A stretch of DNA of 64,000 nt, from contig NC_092661.1 in the NCBI RefSeq assembly GCF_032118995.1, positions 188,501 through 252,500 on the forward strand, in the 5' to 3' direction. A program made the position numbers and the translations under genes. The stretch's first letter is position 1. Every line of letters starts with the position of its first letter. The notes under the pieces were generated by a model. It saw only the letters and a list, made by a program, of their open reading frames with translations, did not search any database and was not told the origin of the DNA. Source of the DNA: Asterias amurensis (Eukaryota; Echinodermata; Asteroidea; Forcipulatida; Asteriidae). Below are positions 1 through 12,150 of the stretch, in pieces.

Positions 1-37
1 TTTTGCATATTGAACTATCTGTAAACCTTTTCCCTGA

Positions 38-133
38 TTCCTGTGAAAAATATCACATGCATATTACCCGAGTGGGATTCCAACCCACAACCCTTGCAAT
101 TCTAGAGCATAGTCTTACCAACTAGACCACCAA
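38..133 (-). repeat. tRNA-derived SINE, family B (partial)
   Basis: Read on the minus strand it starts GGTGGTCTAGTTGGTAAGAC (A-box-like) and carries a near-canonical B box in GTGGGTTGGAATCCCAC, followed by CGGGTAAT and a short tail. The same unit recurs at 712-880, 28380-28440, 31255-31510 and 41095-41260. Confidence 0.7.
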
Positions 134-479
134 AAAGTTGTACAAAAGCCACAAGGGAAACTGTCTTGGTAGTTCAAACAAAAATTGAGGTTGAATAAAG
201 ACAAATATACTAAAGCAAGAATGTAGTGTCAGTCCAAAAACTCTGAAATAGTCACACCTTGGCAAAACTGTCTCAGATAAACATACTCTAGCTTGCACAG
301 AGATACAACAGTTTAGCAAAGTGTCTCTCTTTTGCAAGATATGAAGTCAAAATGAGATTATTTTTACAAGGACATCATGAAATGCTCCAAAAAACTGTAC
401 GGGTGTACTTACCGTAGCTCAACCAAAAACTAACTACCAATATTGAACAATTTCTTGAAATCATTGGAATAAAACTTAC

Positions 480-533
480 CATTCTTAGGTACTGAAACAG
501 GTAGTAGTAATTGTTCATCATTTGGAATTAATA
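480..533 (-). CDS. REPS1: Probable REPS1 exon (54 bp)
   Basis: The donor GTAAGTTT is strong and the acceptor (TATACATGTATGAAG) is weak. The frame reads [18 protein letters not shown] when one base is carried from the previous exon, and one base is carried on. Phase agrees exactly. There is no clear match to vertebrate REPS1 in this fast-evolving stretch, so the exon is inferred, not recognised. Confidence 0.5.
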
Positions 534-3500
534 CTTCATACATGTATAAAGTAAAGGCTAACTTCATAAAGACGTCACCAATTATACTCTCAAAGCATTT
601 AAGAAAAATTGCAGTATGCTAAGTCTATCAAAAACCCTATGATTGAAACATCCTTTACCTAGAACATGCATCAACCTGATTTATGATACCAGATTTAAAC
701 AATATTATTTGGTTTTACCCAAACACTGGTGTGTGTAAGCAGCGTATACTTAATATTTTCCTGAGTTCTGGGAACACAAATCACAGGCATGTTACTTGGG
801 TTAGGATTTGAACCCTTGTCCTTTGCCAATCTAGAGAAGATGTCTTGCTCACTAGACTGCTGAGTTTTCCCAGTAGCTAGGGGGTAGTTCAAATCCTATA
901 GTTTTACTTTTGTATTATTTCATAATAAACACTGCTTAGACTAACAGCGGAACAGCGAAACAAACATTGAGACATGCAAGGACTTGTTTTCAAGACTAAA
1001 CTCTTGAAAACTCCAGTGGATATTGGGTGAAGGAACCATCTTAGATTAGTAGAGGGAGGGATTAGTGTAGGATTAGGATTGGATTAGTGTAGAATAAGGA
1101 CTCTCTTACCAGGAAGCAGGATAAGCTGTTTACGATCAAGAGACATAGAGCGAGAGTGGGTACCGTTAAACCTTGGGGGTAAGGCAGGTGGGGTTAACTC
1201 CTCCCCTATAGGGGTACCTACAGAGGTACCTACAGAGGTACCTATAGGTGTACCTATAGGGGTAGGAGACTGCCCCTGTCCAGAGGGCTCCAAAGAGGAC
1301 TCTGTCAGGGCAGAATGTCTAGAGAGGGGCACTGGTAACCGCTGCTGCAGGGGCACACCCGAGTAGGATCTAAACAGGTGGAAATGAGTCAAGGGTGAAA
1401 GGTCATGAAAGGTGGTCAAAGGTCATACGTAGGAGGGGAGGGGGTATAAACCAATGAACATGAAATGGAATAATATCAATAGGGTTTCTAAGGGAAACTA
1501 ACTACAGTAGTCTGTTATTGTGGAAGATGTTGGAGTACGTACATAATGATGAGATGACTACTGATAGCAAGACTATCTGGAACATCACACAAACTTCTGA
1601 TATATTAGGAAGCACTATGTCAAATTAATTGTCATATTAGGAAGCGCTATGTACGTATCTCAAGGCAATGATTTGATTTGAAATAGAGAAAGATGAGGGT
1701 ATATCATACGTTAATACTATTCTATCATTGCCAATACTATCTATTATTGTGTTGTAACAAATGTAACAATCCAAGTGAAATACTACAGCTGTACTTCTTA
1801 TTGTTAACTTTCACTCATAACATTAATGTAGCAGGTTTCTCGAGGCCAAAGGATATTATGGACAAAGTTTTCAATTCACAAATAATCTATACTAGAACAA
1901 TTATGTAAACTAAAAGTCAATGAAAACAGACAAACACAGGTGAAATGAGATTTATGGAACATGGAGATTGAAGGAAGAAGAGACAGTTTGAGCAAGTAGA
2001 ATCAATTTCAATCAAACAACATCAAGAGACAAAGTATTGTGACAGGACATAAATGACAAGCATGCAACTCTTCAGCCAAAAGAAAATAGTTTAGATATCG
2101 ATCGCGTGGACTGCAATGCTAGCTGCCTATTGGGTCTGGTTCTGATGCATCCCCTTATACAACGAGCAATAAAAACACTGTGGAGCCAGACTTTGAAAAA
2201 TAGTGTATGCTGTACAAGGAGAGCTTGTGTTTGTGTCTGGACTGTCTGGACTTCCGCAGAGCATCCAACACAGATTTTTTCCTTCGTACAGCGTGATTTG
2301 ACTTTACGCGGGGTTTTTTGGAACGTCAGATTTCCATTTCATGAAAAGCTGACAACCTCAAATCCGCGGAAGAGTTGCATGCCTGAAAACAGGAGATACT
2401 GAATAGAAAAGAGACGTAAAGAATGAAGATGATGATGATTGATGATAGAATACAAAGCCCCAATACCTAGATCGAGATCGAGGGGTGTACTTTATATAAC
2501 CATCAGGAGCTTCACATTGCATCACACCACGCTCTGTAATAAATACATCTACATCAACATCAGTGCACTAAATACATCTACATCAACATCAATGCACTAA
2601 ACACTCTTAACTTTAGTATCATGCAGATGATGTTAATATTTGCAACATGCAGATGTTGAGAGTCAGAAACATTAACATGTAAACAATTAACATAGCAGCA
2701 TAAGCACATGTTAAAATAACAATCTCGCTAGCATAAGCAACTGATCAATGGTTAACGAGTGGTTGTTTAGTGACGTAGGTTAAGAGATGTATGTAGTCCA
2801 TGTTTTCAACAGGACTTCGACTCAAAACGCAAGTTACCATTTTGATACCTGGTCCACTCTGCACTGTGCTATGAACACGGCTGTTGGTAACCAGCGATGC
2901 ACAATGCCTGGTAGGTTGGTTCCGAATAGTCGACTAGCATAGTCTAACTACACAGAGTTTAGGGTATGTTAGTCAAACTACGGTCAATGATAGTCCTAGT
3001 GCAATCTTGGCCATGACTGAAGTAGTTTATACATGTTGAATTCAGCCAACCAGTTCGAAAAATAATGAAATTGCGACGCCCTTTATAAACCAGTGAAGGT
3101 AAATTATTGTAACACAGAGACATGATCAGAATCTAATGATGTTATGGTTAAGAGTGCTGTGTTAAGATTAGGTAGCCATGGTTTACCCTGATACTTGAGT
3201 GAGGAGGAAATACTACTAGATTAATGTGTAGAGTTTGTGAATTTAAGAATGATTTGCTAAGTTACCATATAAAATATATGGATTTACAAATAAACAACAA
3301 AAACTTGTTTTATCTTAGAACAAAAAATTAGTTAAACTGAAACGATATGATTCACTTACCTTTAAAACTGCATCATTTAAAAACAAAATTATCTACAGGA
3401 TAGTTTATGAAAACTGGTTTGAACTGAACAAGAGTAGTTTGTTCCAGTTTACTCTCACCTTAGAACCGGATCGAACTGGTTCAGACTGGATCAGACTGGA

Positions 3501-4463
3501 TTACCCAAACCACATAGTGTGGTTTACTATTCACATTACAGCTTTATTTGGTAATCATTGTTTGTGTTAGCATTAGCAAATTAACGTGAAACATAAAATT
3601 GTTGGATAATAAAATCAAAACAACTAAAATATCATAAAATAAATTATGGGTTAGATAAACATTTGTAAAACTAATGTAGTCAGTAGTCTAATAAAACAAA
3701 TCCTCTAGATTGTGTTATGAATAAATCATAAACTCAAAAGGGAATTGGATTCGAGTTCATTTATTCAGACAGGATGTTTATGAAAGAAAACTGTTTTTGT
3801 TTGTCTGGCTTTACTCCAGTGCTTCTCAGAACAAAACATTTCATAAAAAAAGATGGTTTAGTCATATTGAAGTTATCTGTAAACCTAGTCAGATGGTTTA
3901 GTCATAATATTTAAGTTATCTGTAAACCCAGTCAGATGGTTTAGTCATATTTAAGTTATCTGTAAAACTAGTCAGATGGTTTAGTCATACTTAAGTTATC
4001 TGTAAACCTAGTCAGGGTTTGTTATTTGTTTATCAATCTCACTGGTCTTACTGTCTGAATTGAACAAATAAATAGTTGCCATTGTGTGTCAATATTGTCC
4101 TTGTTTATTTGTTTGTTTGTTTGTTTGTTTGTTTGTTTGTTTGTTTGTTTGTTTGTTTGTTTGTTTGTTTGTTTGTTTGTTTGTTTGTTTAGATATGATC
4201 TTCCCATCAAGGGAACTTGGCAAACTCCCACACAGGGGTTTATATACCAAGCTGGCAAAAGCCAATCTCTCTAAAACATTGGTTTAACATCTATGATTAT
4301 GAGTTGCATACATCAAGATATTGTGATTGAATACTTGAACTCTAATCATTGTGATATTGGTCGTTAGATTGATAGGATTTCAACCTACAACCTTGTGAGT
4401 ACAAGTCTCGCAGTATAACCATCGGACCACGGTGACCACGGAACGGCGTGATAAACATAGGTA

Positions 4464-4515
<52 letters not shown>

Positions 4516-6690
4516 ATTGATTGATTTCTCACCTAAACTGTCACCTCTCCTTGTCCTCTCTACTGGTGGTGGTGGGGCAAGCTTAGCTAAGATGTCTTTC
4601 TCTCCTACAGTCGCTGCTCTTTTCTTCATCGTAAAAGCAGAATCTTCCTCTTCCACTTTGTCTTCATCAGAAAGAGCTTCTATTCGTAGGGGATCTTTAA
4701 GAATCAAGAAAGTCCTCATGTGACTACAATAAACTTACCCATTATATTTGAAATGAGAAAGGTTGCATCCGCTTCCCAGGTTGTATTGTCAACTTGGGTG
4801 TGATCCCTGGCAGCAAAAAGTCAGATGGCTTCTGAATGGAACCCTCGATAACAATAAGGCAACTTTTACAAGCAACTGCCGTGCATGCTACAAAACCTTT
4901 TTGGTAGCACATTAGTCTTTTTCAAACAATGTCTTACGATCCCAAAGAATAGTATGTTAACATTCAACTCTCTTCTTGGAAATTGCCTGGAACTGTCCAT
5001 CTGTAAATTGCCTTGTGTGACATAGACCTTATCGCAAATATTTGACAAGCGCGCGTCAGGCGTGGAATGAGGTGCATGCTAGATAGACCAGCATGTGCCT
5101 CATTCAACAGTTAGCGCTAATCATAGCCCTAATGAATGAATAACCCTTACTGCCTACCTGAATGAGTTCTTTGTCTTCCTTCAGCGTCTGGTGCTATCTT
5201 AACCGTCTTGCCATCCGGAGCAACATGAAGAGCAACTGGCTGGAAGATGTTAGCATCCTTTACAATCAATCAGAGAACATGTCAATCAATTTACATCCCA
5301 CTAAGCAACTTAGATCATAGCGGAAATCAAACAGGGAGGTTTTTATGGCTAGGGAGCGTCTCACACAGTACTTACAGGGTCTGGAGATATGGAGGCAAAG
5401 TCAAAATTAGCAGGAGATTGTGAAGATGGCGACTGAGTGGCAGGAAAAGGAGAATCAGCAAATGTGGCCCAATTCTGTAGGATGCAAAAATAACAAGACA
5501 TGGTGGTGCATGGATCAAATACAGTGCTTGGATTCAGCTGACCACTAAAGATCTTATGCATTGACGTCATCCAGCCACCATCTTAGAGGTAAAACGATGC
5601 TGAAACAATCAAAATGCAAAGATTTTTTTTGAGCGGCGCACAGGTTTGGCCACGACGGCAGCTTTTTTACCTCTTGGTAAGGGCGCCCTACTAATATGAC
5701 ATCATGTACATAAGGTCTATTTCATACAGCTGCTTAAGCACAAAAAGTAGCTATGCACAACAAATTTATGCTTACTGAAAAGGTTACCAGCCAAAATACC
5801 ATGTCACTTGTACAATTTGTGACTGGTCCTGCAAATTTTTGCCAAGCAAACAAAATCTGTAAGCAAAATTGTCTGGTTAAGCAGCTCTATGAAATTGGGC
5901 ATTGGAGGTGAAGGCGTAAATAATGTATCTGGTCAATCCAATACAAGGATTACAATACTTTTACATCTAGGCAAACCAATTAGGATAACAACAGTCTCTA
6001 TACATCTATTCAACATGCAAACAAGAAGAATAAGAAAGAATAACATACCTCATCCTTCTCCTTCTTAGTAGAAGGTGTGGGCGGAGTTATGCTCCTTGCT
6101 GGGGTAGTCACTTGTTTCGGAACACCAACTGCAGGAATAAAGTAGAGGGCTACAAGTCAAGGTAAACACAAATAACAATTAAAGCAACATAAACCCTAGC
6201 TCATAACCTAATAATAATATCAAAGTCTTATATAGCGCACGTGTCTACCTAACAAGGTACTCAAGGCGCCGACAAACTTTCAGAAAGATCGGTAATTGAA
6301 GTTATGAATTATGAGACTAAATTATGTAGCACTTCATAAGGGTTTACAAGGTGCTCTGGCGCATTTAGCAGCCACAGCTAGGAACACCGATACGAACCCC
6401 TTCTCTTTTTGATAACTGCACTGGGTTCTTTTACATGCCTGTCAAAACACATGGGACCAACGGCATTACATCCCATCCGAAGAACGAAGCAATGGTTAAG
6501 TGTCTTGCTTAAGGACACATTGTCACGGCTGGGGATTCGAACCCACACTCTGCTGTTCAGAAACACCAAAGTTTGAATTCGGTGCTCTTAACCACTCGGC
6601 CACGGCACTTCCACTACTGCTTTGATTGTTTCAAAATATTGAAATATTTCAAGATCGTGTAATCCTCTAGTTTCTTAGACGCTCCTCATT

Positions 6691-6756
<66 letters not shown>

Positions 6757-9700
6757 GACATTTGTATGTCTTTTAGTTGCATCTGTTTGTTTAGCCTTCG
6801 AGAAAGGGTCTACTAAGGTCAAATTGTCTGGCCATGAACTACTTTTTGCATTTATACCATAGGTCATTTTGGTTGGTAAGCACCTTGCAACATCTCATTC
6901 TATTTTCTCATCGAGACAATTGTATACTACATTGTAAATAAGTGCTTTAACATATCATTAAATCAATCTATCAATTAATTAAAGATGCAAATGAGATGCA
7001 AATGAGGTCCAACCTTCCTCTTGATTGGGACCAATGACAGGAATGAGACTGGCTGGCAGCTGATCAGGTAAATCCACTTTATGTTTCCTAGCAACGACAA
7101 GATGCATCGCTGTACAGAACTCTGCTAAGGATAATGTTCCATCTTTGTTTACATCAGAAAGTTGCCTTCAAAATAAAAACATCAGAATGTTGCCTTCAAA
7201 ATAAAAACATCAATATGAACTGTATCATGTCTGTAGCATAACAATAACAAATTACAATTTATAAGGCCCTATTCCATCAAGATCAAAGCATGCTTGAGAG
7301 CAATTAAAATGGGGTAAGGTGAGTCTTTAGAACTTTATGAAATGCAGTTAGAGTAACAGCTTCCCTAATGGCAGTAGGAAGATTGTTCCAATCAATGGCC
7401 CAGCTACATTGTACAATCAAAGCTAGTTGACTTACATTTAGAACTTTGTTCGCTCTTGGTTACATTCATGACATTCAAGCGAGTGATTTCGATCAAAGAA
7501 AACGTGGAGGATTGTAATGTGACAGTAAAGTGGAAATATATAGTGCTAATTTTGTCTCTGATTAGTTGCGTTGAAAGGAACAAAGATTCATCAAGTCAAC
7601 ATTTGTACCAGTATATTCTGACTATCTTCAGAAGAAAGCCACTTTGTATCTTACCATATTTTGGATAATTCAGCTGTTGGGAGTTTAGACTTTTCAAAGA
7701 ATTCTTTAGAATCAGCACCTGTAAGTAAAACAAGTCCAACTTCCATTATCAATAATAATCAATAATAATAATAGCCTTACAGACTGGGAATAATGGCCAT
7801 ACAAACTTAATGGTGAGAAGCACTGCAGCTATTTTGAGAAATGATTCCTTTAAAGTTATGATGGTTTGGATAATTCTTTTACATATAGTAAGAGATCTCT
7901 ACAACAAGTGATTGTCCAAGTGTAGATGCATACAAACTGGCAAAGAACAACAACTCTTTTGGAGTAGTGGTCGAGTCCTAATTGGTCCTTCTCCGAGCTG
8001 TGACTACTCAAAAGAGATCTTTTAACCCTAATACTATCACGGGGGCTCGAAATTAACACTGGACCACAAGCTTGGGACCAGTGATCAAAGCATCATGCCA
8101 GGAAACTAATAATAGGACAAGCCCATACCTCATTATGAAATACCTTTGTGATAAAAATGTTGACTGTGAATGTGATAACTATCTTTCAATTCTCTTTCAA
8201 GATTATCAAAGTACACTAAAACACATAAACACAAACCAAATAGATCATCTCTGAGTGCTTGTTCAACTAATTTTGATTTTGGTCTTATAAAAAAACAATT
8301 CTGATCCAGTAAAAATGTTGAGCTGCAAGCCCCGCAGTCTTGTGCATTTTCCACCTAAATTCAAGCCCTTCTAATCTCCACCACTCACCTGATAATAAAC
8401 CCTTAGTGTTCGGTATTAACGTCTTGAACTGTTTGGTGTAATACTCTCGTTGTTCTGGAGTTATCAACCAAACATCCTCACTGCTATCGTGACCTGAACT
8501 TTTATCTGAACCAGATCGATCTCGATTCTCTGGAAACTTAGCCCAGGATGTGTCACTTGATAAATTATTAACTGAGTTCGTTGTTTTTGAGTCACCTAAA
8601 AAGACAGCAAATTAAAAACATTAAACATTGAAAAATGTCCGTATTTTTCCTGAAAATGTGGATTTTATTGTTGTCTTTACTGCAAGGAAAGTAATGATAC
8701 TACTCTTTTAAATACCAATAGTCTTTTCCAACCTTAGACTTGCTTAAACAAATATGGTTCAATTGTAACATAAACTTCACAGTATGCACTTTATATGTTC
8801 ATAAACCAAGTTTAAAACATTTAATCTGAATTAACATATCATCTTGACATTCAAGTGTTGTTCAGTTGTTCTTTCATTCTCAACTCCTTGAATTGATTTC
8901 TCTTGACTTTTAAGAAAGCACAGGCTGCACAATACCACTTCAATGAAATATCACATTATTTTGCAGTGTCAACATTGAACTGTTTCCATGTTCAAAGTCA
9001 TTTGTATTATAAGACTAATGATGTATTAGCCTTGAAAAATACTCTGCTACGGTCGAAATGACAGGCCATTAATTTTTGAGAGGCATTCAAAATAGGTCCT
9101 TTTGGTGGGTAAGCAGTTGGCAACAGCTAATTCTATTTTCTCATGAAGTAACAAAACACATTGACATAGCATCAAATGAATCTCAAAGACATTTAAAGCG
9201 CTTCAAAAAACTACAATTGTAAGCAAGGCAAAAAAAAAACATTATTTATAAAATTGCAATAGAAATTGAAATGATTTGCAGAGTAAAATATTTCTTAAAT
9301 GAGGAGATTGTACCTTGCCTATCTCTCTCATCAAACGATGCCCATCCTTCATCAGACTTTGGCAAGAATCCAGGAGTATTTCCCTGTTTATCTAGGATGG
9401 GTTGATGTTCACGAGCGTTGATCGGTGATGATAAACTTGGCTGTTTCTCCATTGTATTAGGTGGGGACAATGGAGGGTTGTCATTAAAAGGGGAGGAGTC
9501 TCGTGGTGAAGATGGGGGCGGGGAACTAGCAATATTCTGATGGTAAACAAATATCAAATCAAAATTGAAGTAAGATTAGTCAAGTTCACAAGAATGCTTG
9601 TCATCCATCCTCGCCAGGTTAAACAAATAGCATCCAGGATGGGGGTAAAAGGATTTAGGATAATTCCTCTTTACAGTCTTGGCTGGTATGTTTATAATCC

Positions 9701-11575
9701 TTCTTTTATTATGTAAGTTCGCCCTAAACAAGGCTAAAAGCCACTCTTGGTATGGGGCTACAATAAGAAAAATTATTTAATGTGAAAAGTACATAATGTA
9801 AGATTTGTAAATTAATCTTTGAGTTGAAATGATTAGCGTGTAAAACTTACAAGAGGTGGTACATGAGCTGTACGAGTTGGAGACATCGCTGGATCACCAT
9901 GGGGGTAAGATGGGTGAGATCTCGGACTTGGTTGAAATTTACCAGACAGAACAGCACTGCGATCAGGACCAAGATCTATGAAAGCTGGATTGACGAACTC
10001 CATTTGACCAGGATCATCTGGGTACAAATAGTGAAAAATAATTGCCTTTTTCCAAAACACAAACATATTTCTTCTATTTGTTAACATAAACTTGAATGAA
10101 AAACATTAATTGTAAAATGGTTTACTTTCAAACTGAATTTAGACTGGTCTATATTACCTGGATCTGCTTGAGTTTTAACACCAGCATTTGGGCGAGCCAC
10201 AAATGTTGGCAGTGGAACTTCAGTCCCTGCAAATAAATGATGGTCAAAAAGTGAGTTATGTATCTTCTCACTTGGCTATATGAATGTAAGTATGAATGTA
10301 CATTAATAATACACAAAGCGCTAGACTAAACCAAATAGACTAAACCAAGTTCACATGTTGAGTCCAAAATTGAATAGATGTGGGTGTCATCCGAGAGAAG
10401 GACAAGGCCTTCTGTAGTGGAGCACCCAAGACTGCTGTCAAATTAAAGTAGAAAGCAGTTCACAGCAAACAATTCATTTCAGTTGCAAACAAATCACAAT
10501 ATGTCTCCAATACAATTCTTTCAGTGACACACAAAGACACAATTAAGCCAAGAATAAATATATATAAAAACATGTCATGTTCTTTGTACATGCAAGTCAG
10601 TTCCCTTTCTTTAAGTGCTTGGTGATATTAAAATAACAATGCAAAATGACCATATACCTTGAACCATCATTTCCTTGGACACCGGTAAGGGTATAGCGTT
10701 TTGAGCCATAGCTATCAGTTTTAAAGCGATGTAGAACTGACTTCGACCAAAGTGACCAACTCGATTGGCTCCACATATTTCAACAATCTGCAAACAGAAA
10801 TGAAAAAGGAATGAAATGTTGTTTATTTAGTCATATGATATGGCCTTCATGGCCTTTCTTTGAATGCACACTTTTACGTGTACACCATTTCTTGACAAGG
10901 TAACGTAAATTAAACAATGTGACACATGACAAACCAGATCACAGTTATCTGTATGCTAATTATGTACGGACGCTACTTAGTACTGTAACAGACATTGTTT
11001 AGCATGACACTAGTTAGTTCTCGTAACATAACACAATTTCCTGTATTATATCCAATAAAAAAACTAAAAAAGGCTAAATAAAATGTTGTAATTTTCTCAG
11101 CAAAATGATTTTCAATTAAATGTTTCACCTCCAGCCAGTTCAAGTTTCTGTGTTCCAAAAATGTTTGTAAGGATTTTTGAAAGTAGGCTACTATATGGAT
11201 GTGTCGATGAAAAGAGTTTGAACTTTAAACAAAGTAAAACTTAGATTAATTAGAAATTGTAAGTCAAGTGAAAACCCTTTCTCCCTCTCTGCTCTGGCTG
11301 AATCAAGGTCAGATAGTCACAACGAACAACACAGACTTGAATTGAAACAATACAAAATACTAAATAGTACAAATAATACTACGGTTGCTTGACACAACTT
11401 TTAAGAGCATTTTATAATAATTTACCTGTTGCAAAACCTCTGGATTCAAACCAGACCTCAGGAAAAACTCCAATACTTCGACCGTCTTGATTCGACCTGC
11501 ACTCTCCGTATCCAGTGTGCTGAACAACGCCGAGTAACACTGCTGTTCTGTCGGGCTCAAAAATGATCCATCCAT
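480..11575 (-). CDS. REPS1: RalBP1-associated EH-domain protein (REPS1/REPS2), 3' end outside window
   Basis: Adaptor of clathrin-mediated endocytosis that links RalBP1/Ral signalling to EH-domain interactions at the plasma membrane (family knowledge). Exons read on the minus strand: 11426-11575, 10658-10787, 10158-10226, 9851-10017, 9314-9536, 8389-8595, 7655-7718, 7014-7165, 6049-6128, 5376-5474, 5158-5257, 4533-4694, 2467-2533, 1110-1369 and probably 480-533. Every junction has GT..AG and keeps phase. ATG at 11575 is preceded in frame by a TAA. EH domain 1 covers about residues 1-95 ([16 protein letters not shown], very close to the vertebrate protein). EH domain 2 covers about 285-385 ([24 protein letters not shown], and an EF-hand loop [13 protein letters not shown] near 341). 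The rest is Pro/Ser-rich linker. SRSMSLD near the end matches the SRSSSLD segment of human REPS1. The C-terminal RalBP1-binding coiled coil is not in the window. About 660 codons are present against roughly 800 in human. REPS1 versus REPS2 cannot be settled here, as echinoderms probably have one gene. Confidence 0.93.
712..893 (-). repeat. tRNA-derived SINE, family B with tail and leader
   Basis: Minus-strand copy. The 5' leader (AGTAGCTAGGGGGTAGTTC complement region) and the tRNA-like head are followed by the family tail containing TATACT..GCTTACACACACC. Head and body are diverged, so it is probably an old copy. It lies downstream of the 1110-1369 REPS1 exon. Confidence 0.65.
1110..1369 (-). 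CDS. REPS1: REPS1 linker exon with coding minisatellite
   Basis: Exon of the Pro/Ser-rich linker. It starts at the acceptor after 1370 and ends at the donor GTAAG at 1109. It contains a 12-bp tandem unit (about 1203-1265) that encodes repeated Gly-Thr-(Pro/Ser)-(Ile/Val) tetrapeptides, then PPALPPRF and SRSMSLD. Entry phase uses AG from the 2467-2533 exon, giving Arg. It exits with one base carried over. Confidence 0.85.
2467..2533 (-). CDS. REPS1: REPS1 short linker exon (67 bp)
   Basis: Too short to appear as a long reading frame. It has an acceptor TTATTACAG before 2533 and a donor GTATTG after 2467. The open frame reads [20 protein letters not shown] and continues S-R. Phase fits both sides: it takes one base from the 4533-4694 exon and passes two bases to the 1110-1369 exon. 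That fit is the main reason to accept it. Confidence 0.75.
3851..4014. repeat. Four tandem copies of a 40-43 bp unit
   Basis: Units begin AGATGGTTTAGTCAT and end GTAAACCTAGTC, starting at about 3851, 3891, 3934 and 3974. They differ by a few substitutions and small indels. Located in the REPS1 intron between exons 2467-2533 and 4533-4694. The rest of that intron (2534-3850) shows no recognised feature beyond a 33-bp duplication at about 2539-2601 and short inverted segments near 3410-3540. Confidence 0.85.
4108..4190. repeat. (TTTG)n microsatellite
   Basis: About 20 uninterrupted TTTG units inside a REPS1 intron. Long reading frames across it are artefacts of a 4-bp repeat being open in several frames. 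Confidence 0.95.
4360..4440 (-). repeat. tRNA-like SINE head, family C
   Basis: On the minus strand it reads GGTCACCGTGGTCCGATGGT at the head, then a B-box-like segment (GGTTGTAGGTTGAAATCC). This is the same head as the 151-bp tandem units at 59728-60178, showing that those units belong to a dispersed family. Confidence 0.65.
4465..4526. repeat. (TTGA)n microsatellite next to a splice donor
   Basis: About 15 ATTG units that begin roughly 5-8 bases after the 5' splice site of the 4533-4694 REPS1 exon, on the intron side. Confidence 0.92.
5724..5902. mobile_element. Short fold-back DNA element (MITE), GGGCCCAATTTCAT-type ends
   Basis: Left end TCTATTTCATACAGCTGCTTAAGC and right end (reverse complement) GCCCAATTTCATAGAGCTGC are inverted copies. 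No coding capacity. A one-ended relative occurs at 31652-31700 and a related larger element at 51080-51331. It lies in a REPS1 intron. Confidence 0.7.
6222..6607 (-). repeat. tRNA-derived SINE, family A, near full length
   Basis: On the minus strand the head reads GTGCCGTGGCCGAGTGGTTA (Leu/Ser-type D arm with A box), then a perfect B box GGGTTCGAATCC, a body with AAAAGAACCCAGTGCAGTTA, and a 3' tail ending in GCGCTATATAAGAC. Copies also at 14100-14378, 21345-21667, 27873-27994 and 40555-40765. It lies in a REPS1 intron. Confidence 0.8.
6693..6755. repeat. (AAT)n microsatellite
   Basis: About 21 AAT units in a REPS1 intron, directly beside a dispersed repeat that runs to about 6960. A relative of that repeat lies at about 9030-9180. 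Confidence 0.95.
7265..7420 (-). mobile_element. LINE (CR1-like) 3' end fragment
   Basis: The minus-strand frame reads [20 protein letters not shown], then LKTHLTPF and stop. This is the typical C-terminus of CR1/L2-group LINE reverse transcriptases (WNxLP..IR..F...LKTHL). Only the end is present, as expected from 5' truncation on insertion. It lies in a REPS1 intron. Confidence 0.75.
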
Positions 11576-11729
11576 GGCCAAAATAATTTAATTTCATAGC
11601 TCATATGCCTTATTTTACCTTTACAGCTATAGCTGTACAATGTGTAAACTAAAGACGAAGGAGTAGGAAGAAAACGGGGCTGAAATTGTCTTACTTTACA
11701 TTCACAAAGTTCCATTACTCTCACGAGCT

Positions 11730-11752
11730 GCCATCTTGGGATGATGACGTCA
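11730..11752 (-). promoter_or_regulatory. YY1-like site and CRE palindrome upstream of REPS1
   Basis: About 155-175 bp upstream of the REPS1 ATG lie CCAAGATGGC (read on the minus strand; core of the YY1 consensus) at 11730-11739 and a full CRE palindrome TGACGTCA at 11745-11752. No TATA box is evident. The position suits a housekeeping promoter. The assignment is by motif only. Confidence 0.45.
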
Positions 11753-12150
11753 CGTTCACCAACGCCCTCTATAGACTAAGCGCAACCAACTTCTCATAAA
11801 ACTTGTTTTTGTAGATTGTTGGGAAGGTGAAACAATTATTAGTTGGTTATAAGAGGATCATTTTGTTATCTTTGATTTGTGAGGCATGGGAAGTCGGAGG
11901 CATGGGTAGTGATAATCTGTGTAATCTTATAGATAAACATTTTTAAAAGTTACTGATGAAAAGTACGTGATAGGCGGCTAGGCCTATAAAGGGTTTAACA
12001 GATGAGACACAAACATACAATGTGTCTCATCTAGATTTATAAAAATAGAGGTGTGGCAGGAGATTTTGTCCCCAACACCCCCCCCCCCCACCCCACCCCC
12101 GCGGAGATTCTGTCCCCCACTATGGCGAGCTGTGTACAAACGTCGTTTAA

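Noticed and set aside
401-421. A further 21-bp REPS1 exon before donor GTAAGTAC at about 411
   Set aside because: Phase would fit (VSFWLSY), but the piece is too short to support without transcripts and the acceptor is poor.
2106-2402. Small plus-strand gene within a REPS1 intron
   Set aside because: Composition is not protein-like and no flanking signals were seen.
4084-4287. Open frames across the TTTG tract on both strands
   Set aside because: A 4-bp repeat without stops is open in several frames at once; the frames end when the repeat ends.
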